A stretch of DNA of 64,000 nucleotides from Rathayibacter sp. VKM Ac-2754 (GTDB taxonomy: Bacteria; Actinomycetota; Actinomycetes; Actinomycetales; Microbacteriaceae): NCBI RefSeq assembly GCF_009807095.1, contig NZ_WUCC01000003.1:186001-250000 (forward strand), written 5' to 3'. Position 1 is the stretch's first letter; each line of letters begins with the position of its first letter. This document shows positions 58,856-64,000 of this stretch, in pieces. Made by a program: the position numbers and the translations under genes. The notes below the pieces were generated by a model, which saw nothing but the letters and a program-made list of their open reading frames with translations, searched no databases and was not told where the DNA came from.

Positions 58856-58971
58856 GCCGTCCCGTTCCGGCGCCCGAGCGGCGCTCTCTGCCCAGTGTGC
58901 CAGGGCGGATCCGGGTCTCGCGGCCCCGGGGCGCAGGATGAGCGGTACGGTCGAGGCGAAGGGCGGACAGC

Positions 58972-59802
58972 ATGGGCATCGCAGAACCGTTCGACGTCGA
59001 GAGCTACACGCGGAGCGCGCACGGGAGCCTCCACGACCGGTTCTCGCTGCGGGAGTTCGAGGACACTCCGCTCGACCGGGAGGCGATCGTCGCGACCGCC
59101 TACCTGCGCGCGGTCGAGCACGCGGTGATCGCGCGAGTGCTGCCGATCGCGCGCGTGCACCCCGACCGCCGGGTGCGGGCGTTCGCGCCCACCTGGGCGG
59201 CGGAGCGCCACCGCATCGCCGACGCGCTGGGCGAGGTGCTCGCCGCGTCGCCGCAGATCCGCGGAGTGGACACGCGCCCGCCCGAGCAGGCCGCGATCCG
59301 GCGGGGGCTGCGCGATCGGGCGGCGGGTCTGCTCGCGGGGCCCCTGGCGCTTGCGCTCGCCGTCGACACCCACGTGGCGATCCACGCCTACCGACGGCTC
59401 GCGCGGCTGTCGCTGCACCCCGAGATGGAGCGGGTGGCGGAGGCGGCGATCGCGATCCTGGAGCGGCAGGCGGACTTCTTCGGCGAGCTCGCCGCCGGTG
59501 CGATCGGCCGACCGCTCGCGGGCCGGATCGTGGCGGCGACGCTGCTCGGCGTGCTGCGCCTGCCGCTCGGCGAGGCGACGCTGCCGGAGCCGCTCGCGCG
59601 CGAAGGGCGCGAGCTCGTGCACGGGCGCGACGACGGCGGGCTCGAGGGCATCGACGCGGGCGTGACCGGGGCGTTCGCGCTGCCCTGCACGGCCGCGCGG
59701 CGGCTGCTGCAGCCGCACCGGTCGGTGGCGGTGCGGCTCGCGCGGCGGGCGGGGCGGCTGGGGGCGGACGTCGAGGCGGGCGTGCGGGGGCTGCTGGGCT
59801 GA
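58972..59802 (+). CDS. helical protein of unknown function
   Basis: 276 residues, not recognised. Long amphipathic helices rich in Arg and Ala: AIVATAYLRAVEHAVIARVLPIARVH, then AAERHRIADALGEVLAASPQIRGV, AVDTHVAIHAYRRLARLS, MERVAEAAIAILERQADFFGELAA. The repeated Glu/His spacing recalls ferritin-like bundles, but no full iron-site pattern was confirmed. No signal peptide or membrane helix. A TACGGT precedes ATG 58972. Transcribed away from the EamA gene. Confidence 0.6.
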   Translation: MGIAEPFDVESYTRSAHGSLHDRFSLREFEDTPLDREAIVATAYLRAVEHAVIARVLPIARVHPDRRVRAFAPTWAAERHRIADALGEVLAASPQIRGVDTRPPEQAAIRRGLRDRAAGLLAGPLALALAVDTHVAIHAYRRLARLSLHPEMERVAEAAIAILERQADFFGELAAGAIGRPLAGRIVAATLLGVLRLPLGEATLPEPLAREGRELVHGRDDGGLEGIDAGVTGAFALPCTAARRLLQPHRSVAVRLARRAGRLGADVEAGVRGLLG

Positions 59803-59813
59803 CGGAGGATCTG

Positions 59814-59863
59814 CTGACGCTGGTGGGTCTCGATACGCCGCCTGCGGCGGCTACTCGACCAGC
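59814..59863. repeat. palindromic repeat unit G
   Basis: A single unit just after the unknown-function gene: TGACGCTGGTGGGTC, stem GCCGCC-TGC-GGCGGC, TACTCGACCAGCA. 59864-59945 follows with an unrelated GC-rich local repeat (GCCGGCGGG/GCAGAGCGG). No gene in the 229-bp gap. Confidence 0.7.
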
Positions 59864-60002
59864 AGGCCGGAGCCGGCGGGTAGAGCGGCCGGCGGGCGGC
59901 GCCGGCGGGCAGAGCGGGCGGCGGCCGGGGCCGGCGGGCAGAGCGGCCTGCGGTGACGGCCTCCGCGCAGCCGGGCGTCATCTCGCTGTCACCCGTCTGC
60001 GG

Positions 60003-60008
60003 TACCGT
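60003..60008 (+). promoter_or_regulatory. -10 box of the DUF218 gene
   Basis: TACCGT; +1 near 60015, with GGAGG at 60023-60027 and ATG at 60032. Confidence 0.45.
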
Positions 60009-60031
60009 GACGGCCGGGGATCGGAGGCCGC

Positions 60032-60592
60032 ATGCGCGGAGCACTGCGCTCGGCGCGCCGCATCGCGGTCGTCGCGCTGATCGCCATCGTCGTGCTGGTG
60101 GCCGTCGGGGTCCCCGTCTACGTCTTCCCGGCGACCGACGCGGTTCCCGCTCGCGCCGACGCGGTGCTCGTGCTCGGTCCGCCCACGCGGGCCCGCACCG
60201 ACCTCGGTCGCGAGCTGGTCGAGGAGGGCGTGGCCGACACGCTCCTCATCTCGGTCTGGGCTTCGGAGCTGGCGGCGGCGCCCGACGAGAGCGACGTGGT
60301 CGCCTGCGACGAGCCGGACATGACGGTGATCTGCTTCACCGCCGAGCCGGGAACGACCCAGGGCGAGGCGCGGGCCCTCCGCGACTACGCGGACGCGAAC
60401 GGCTGGGACACCGTGCTCGTGATCACCCAGACGCCCCACATCACGCGGGCGCGGATCCTGATGGAGCGCTGCTGGGGCGGCACGGTGCTGATGGAGTCCT
60501 CGGGCGAGCCGTTCACGCTCGGCGACTGGGCCTACGAGTACGCGTACCAGACCGGCGCCTTCGCGAAGGTGCTCGTCGAGCAGGGCTGCTGA
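60032..60592 (+). CDS. DUF218 (YdcF/SanA-like) membrane-anchored protein
   Basis: 186 residues from ATG 60032 with GGAGG 4 nt upstream. One N-terminal anchor helix (AVVALIAIVVLVAVGVPVYV) then the DUF218 domain: ADAVLVLGPPTRARTDLGRELVEEGVADTLLIS, TAEPGTTQGEARALRDYA, VLVITQTPHITRARILMERC. Family members act at the cell envelope, some in cell-wall stress. Function in this organism is unknown. Confidence 0.8.
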   Translation: MRGALRSARRIAVVALIAIVVLVAVGVPVYVFPATDAVPARADAVLVLGPPTRARTDLGRELVEEGVADTLLISVWASELAAAPDESDVVACDEPDMTVICFTAEPGTTQGEARALRDYADANGWDTVLVITQTPHITRARILMERCWGGTVLMESSGEPFTLGDWAYEYAYQTGAFAKVLVEQGC

Positions 60593-60611
60593 GCGCCGCC
60601 CCCGCTCGCGG

Positions 60612-63600
60612 TCAGCCCAGCAGCTCGCGGACGTCCTCCGCGGTGATGCCTCCGGCGGCCGCCGCGCCGTCGTCGGACATGACCGCCGCGAAGAGCGCGG
60701 CCTTCGCCTCCTTGAGGGCCATCACCTTCTCCTCGATCGTGTCCTTCGCGACGAGGCGGTAGACCATGACCGACCGCGTCTGCCCGATGCGGTGCGCGCG
60801 GTCGACGGCCTGCGACTCCGTCGCCGGGTTCCACCACGGGTCGAGCAGGATGCAGTAGTCGGCCTCGGTGAGGTTGAGGCCGAAGCCGCCCGCCTTGAGC
60901 GAGATCAGGAACACGCCGGCGTCGCCCGATCGGAAGCGCTCGATCACCTCGTCGCGCTTCTTGGTCGCTCCGTCGAGGTAGGCGTACTCGACGCCCGCCG
61001 CGTCGAGACGCCCGCGCACTCGGCCGAGGAAGCGGGTGAACTGGCTGAACACCAGGACCCGGTGCCCCTCGGCGAGCGCGTCGGCGAGGAGCTCGTCGAG
61101 CAGGTCGAGCTTGGTCGACGGGACGGTCGCGTGCGCCTCGTCGACGAGGGCGGCGTCGAGCGCGACCTGCCGCAGCACCGTGAGGGCGCGGAAGATGGCG
61201 AAGCGGTTCTTCTCGAAGTCGCCGATGAGGCCGAGCACCCGCTGCCGCTCGCGGGCGAGATAGGTGTCGTAGACCTTCCGCTGGCGCGTGCCGAGCTCGA
61301 CCTGGAGGGTCTGCTCCTGCTTGGGCGGCAGCTCCGTCGCCACGAGCTCCTTGGTGCGCCGCAGCATGAGCGGGCGGATCCGGCGCCGCAGCTGGCTGAG
61401 CTTCTCGGAGTCGGCGTCGCGCTCGATCGGCTTCTGGTAGAACTCGGCGAATCCGACCGGCGAGGGGAACAGACCCGGCGCGACGATCGAGAGGAGCGAC
61501 CACAGCTCCATCACGTTGTTCTCCATCGGCGTACCCGTGATGGCCAGCTTGAACGGCACGTCGAGGCGTCGCGCCAGCTGGTGCGTGGCCGACTGCCGGT
61601 TCTTGACGAACTGGGCCTCGTCGAGCATGAAGCCCGCCCAGCGGATGCCCGCGTACGACTCGTAGTCGAGGCGGAAGAGGGCGTAGGAGGTGACCACCAG
61701 CTCGGCCTCGCCGATCACGCTCGAGAGCGCCCGGCGCTTCTTCTTCGAGGTCTCGTCGATGCCGACGACCGTGAGCCCCGGCGCGAAGCGCTTGGCCTCG
61801 CCGACCCAGTTGGGCACCACGCTCGTCGGCGCCACGACGAGGAACGGGCGGGGCGAGGTGCCGGCGTCACCGATCTCGGCCCGCTGCTCCTGCATCGCCC
61901 GGGCGATCAGCGCGAGCGACTGCACCGTCTTGCCGAGGCCCATGTCGTCGGCGAGGACCCCGCCGAGCTGGTTGTCGTAGAGGAACGAGAGCCAGTCGTA
62001 GCCGAGCTGCTGGTAGGGCCGCAGCTCGACCGAGAAGCCGTCGGGCAGCGGACGCGACTCGAGCGCCCCCGTGGCCGTGAATCCGGAGAGCCCCTCGACC
62101 GCGCGACGCCATGCCGCCGCCTGCGCCTCGACGACGCCGAGCTCGACGAGCTCGTCCCACAGGGACGACTGGAACCGGCTGATGCGCAGGGTCTCGCCCT
62201 GGTCGTCCGAGAGCTCGCGCGCCTCGGCGATCAGCTCGCGGAGGCGCCCGAAGCGCTCGTCGTCGAGCGCGAAGTAGACGCCGCTCGGCAGCACCATGTA
62301 CTCGTCGCCGCGTGCGAGGGCGAGGAAGATCTCGGCGAGCGGGACGGCCTCGTCGTTGACCGTGACCGAGATCTCGAGGTTGAACCAGTCGCGGCTGTCG
62401 GGCTGCGCGACCGTCTGCACGGCGACGACCGGGGCCGTCTCGGCCTCGCGGTACTCGACGCGCTCGCCGATCTCCTCGATCTCGACGGTCCCGAGCTCGC
62501 GGAGCCGCTCGACCTCGCCGGTCAGGAAGCCGACCGTCTGCATGCCGCGCAGGTCGAAGGAGGGGCGCAGGCGCCGGCTCGAGCGCGAGACGAGGGCGGG
62601 CGTCGACTCCGGATCGATGCCGGCGCCGGTGAGCGAGTCGAGGATGCGCTGCTCGGCCTCGGCGTCGCGGTAGCCGGACTCGTCGTCGAGCCGCAGCGGG
62701 AGGCGCTCGGCCTCGACTCCGCGGGCGCCCTCGACGCCGTAGCGCCACCACCAGGAGCCGCGGAGACCGGCGCCGTCGGTGTGCTCGAGGGTGAGCCCGA
62801 GTCGCGGCTCGGGCACGGGCGGCGCCTCGAACGAGCCGTCGCGCGAGACGATCGCGAACAGGCGGTGCAGCCGCTGGTAGTGCTCGGTGAGGAACGCCGA
62901 CTCCTCCTGCTCGGGGATGCGGATCGCCTCGCGGCTCCAGAGGAAGGTGCGGGCGGAGGAGACCAGCGGCGCCGCGAAGGGGACGAGGGTCACGGGGCGG
63001 GCGCGCAGCTCGTCACCCGCCGCCCAGGTGTAGAGGCCGACGGCGGGGTCGCCGATGAAGCCGAACTCCTCGGGCGCCGGGTGGTCGCCGATCGCGACCA
63101 GCGAGCGCAGCTCGAGGCCGTTCGCCGTGCGGGTGACGTCGATGGAGGCGGTCGCCGTGGTGTCGAGGATGCGCAGCGGCGACTGGTCGCGGTCGCCCAT
63201 GACCAGGCCGATGCCCGCCCGGACGGCGCCGTGCAGCGCCGCCCAGATGGCCTCGCTCCGGCACTGGTCGAGGTAGAGCCACGTGTCGGGCGAGTAGTAG
63301 CTGGAGGCGCTGTGGCCCGAGAGGATGCCCTGCATCTCGCGGACGATGTCGATCTGGCGCTCGTCGTAGTCGTGGCTGTAGTGCAGGAAGCCGAGGTCGC
63401 GCCAGCTGGTGCCGGTGCGCACCCAGCGGTCGCGGTCGCCCATCCGCACCGGCCGGACGCCCAGACGCGGGCGGGGCTCGGGCGGCGGTCGGTAGCTGTT
63501 GTAGCGGCCGGGCGGGCGCCGCACGGGCTCGCCCGGGAGGAGCTCGAACTGGAGGCCCAGGGGGATGCCGGAGTGGGTGCGCTCGGCGCCCGCGAGCAGC

Positions 63601-63995
63601 GGGGCGAGCGCGCTGCGCCACTCCGGGACCGCGTCGACGCCGGCGGTGGGGCCTGCGAGGCCGCCGTCGCGCTCGCGGCGCAGCGCCTCGACGAGCACCG
63701 CGGCGACGTGCTTGCACTCGTGCTTGACCGGGCAGCTGCAGGCGCCGCCGAGCAGGATCGAGTGGTCGCCCTCGTCGCGCAGCTGCACGCTGACGGCGTA
63801 CGGCGAGCGACCGGAGCCCTGGACCTGCCCGAAGAGCCGGGTGCGGCCGCCGAACCACTGCAGCTCGCCGACCCGGCCCTGGTCGGCGTAGCCGGTGCCC
63901 TTCTCGAAGGCGGCGGAGCCGACCAGAGCCCGGATGTCCTGCTCGGAGAACGGCTCGCGGGTCGTCGTCCCGGGCGCGTCCGACGGCGGCACCAC
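60612..63995 (-). CDS. SWIM-domain SNF2-family helicase
   Basis: 1127 residues if it starts at GTG 63995; the start may lie beyond the window. An N-terminal SWIM zinc finger CSCPVKHECKHVAAVL (about residues 85-100) precedes a long adaptor (to about 650). The helicase core has ADDMGLGKTVQSLALI (Walker A), MLDEAQFVKN (DEAQ box), TGTPMENNVMELWSLL, and the C-terminal lobe QFTRFLGRVRGRL to ATESQAVDRAHRIGQTRSVMVY. Such proteins remodel protein-DNA complexes such as RNA polymerase. Convergent with the DUF218 gene, 19 nt apart. Confidence 0.9.
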   Translation of the reverse strand: MVPPSDAPGTTTREPFSEQDIRALVGSAAFEKGTGYADQGRVGELQWFGGRTRLFGQVQGSGRSPYAVSVQLRDEGDHSILLGGACSCPVKHECKHVAAVLVEALRRERDGGLAGPTAGVDAVPEWRSALAPLLAGAERTHSGIPLGLQFELLPGEPVRRPPGRYNSYRPPPEPRPRLGVRPVRMGDRDRWVRTGTSWRDLGFLHYSHDYDERQIDIVREMQGILSGHSASSYYSPDTWLYLDQCRSEAIWAALHGAVRAGIGLVMGDRDQSPLRILDTTATASIDVTRTANGLELRSLVAIGDHPAPEEFGFIGDPAVGLYTWAAGDELRARPVTLVPFAAPLVSSARTFLWSREAIRIPEQEESAFLTEHYQRLHRLFAIVSRDGSFEAPPVPEPRLGLTLEHTDGAGLRGSWWWRYGVEGARGVEAERLPLRLDDESGYRDAEAEQRILDSLTGAGIDPESTPALVSRSSRRLRPSFDLRGMQTVGFLTGEVERLRELGTVEIEEIGERVEYREAETAPVVAVQTVAQPDSRDWFNLEISVTVNDEAVPLAEIFLALARGDEYMVLPSGVYFALDDERFGRLRELIAEARELSDDQGETLRISRFQSSLWDELVELGVVEAQAAAWRRAVEGLSGFTATGALESRPLPDGFSVELRPYQQLGYDWLSFLYDNQLGGVLADDMGLGKTVQSLALIARAMQEQRAEIGDAGTSPRPFLVVAPTSVVPNWVGEAKRFAPGLTVVGIDETSKKKRRALSSVIGEAELVVTSYALFRLDYESYAGIRWAGFMLDEAQFVKNRQSATHQLARRLDVPFKLAITGTPMENNVMELWSLLSIVAPGLFPSPVGFAEFYQKPIERDADSEKLSQLRRRIRPLMLRRTKELVATELPPKQEQTLQVELGTRQRKVYDTYLARERQRVLGLIGDFEKNRFAIFRALTVLRQVALDAALVDEAHATVPSTKLDLLDELLADALAEGHRVLVFSQFTRFLGRVRGRLDAAGVEYAYLDGATKKRDEVIERFRSGDAGVFLISLKAGGFGLNLTEADYCILLDPWWNPATESQAVDRAHRIGQTRSVMVYRLVAKDTIEEKVMALKEAKAALFAAVMSDDGAAAAGGITAEDVRELLG

Positions 63996-64000
63996 GTCAC

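Overview
The window is high-GC actinobacterial DNA, most likely from a Microbacteriaceae member (Rathayibacter/Clavibacter/Curtobacterium-like; genus inferred, not proven). The basis is the menaquinone gene set, the Ccs/Res cytochrome c cluster, an AURKAIP1/COX24-type small ribosomal protein, -10 boxes placed 6-8 nt before start codons, and a very high G+C content everywhere except one stretch.

Layout. 1-13.6 kb: menaquinone synthesis (polyprenyl synthase end, menG, menF, menD, menA, menE, menB, menC) interspersed with small membrane proteins, dps, a GH15 hydrolase and a secreted acidic protein. 13.8-20.7 kb: nucleoside hydrolase, then a reverse-strand histidine-phosphatase/resA/ccdA/resB/ccsB operon for cytochrome c maturation, and a short-chain dehydrogenase. 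20.75-24.0 kb: a low-GC island holding two tail-to-tail genes, a small EACC1-like protein and a TPR-like/CHAT-domain protease; this looks like a horizontally acquired conflict (defence) module inserted just upstream of an archaeal-type aspS. 26-33 kb: TetR repressor, sugar ABC transporter (no ATPase) and GH2 beta-galactosidase. 33.3-41.8 kb: a Pro/Glu-repeat surface protein, Dabb and glutaredoxin-like proteins, bS22, an ArsR regulator, TrkH/TrkA potassium uptake, proC, a cation diffusion facilitator with a class-I amidotransferase, and tadA. 41.8-47.1 kb: upp, a Cys-ending leader peptide ahead of a winged-helix regulator, a candidate small RNA, MarR with an adjacent 26-bp palindrome, a secreted protein and a photolyase. 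47.2-54.2 kb: cysK-cysE and two tandem class A penicillin-binding proteins. 54.2-64 kb: DUF779/aldehyde dehydrogenase/GAF regulator, an EamA exporter, a protein of unknown function, a DUF218 protein and a SWIM/SNF2 helicase.

Non-coding structure is rich. A family of about 16 short imperfect palindromes (TCTCGATACGCC - variable stem - GGCTACTCGAYCAGC) sits at gene 3' ends, and the central stems change sequence while keeping pairing. A 167-bp near-perfect long palindrome lies at 25868-26034, and a two-tier palindrome lies between the photolyase and cysE. At least eleven genes have a TANNNT box 6-8 nt before the start codon, as expected for leaderless transcripts; this was used to choose several starts. 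The best candidates for undescribed biology are the CHAT/EACC1-like pair and the Cys-leader attenuator in front of the winged-helix regulator.
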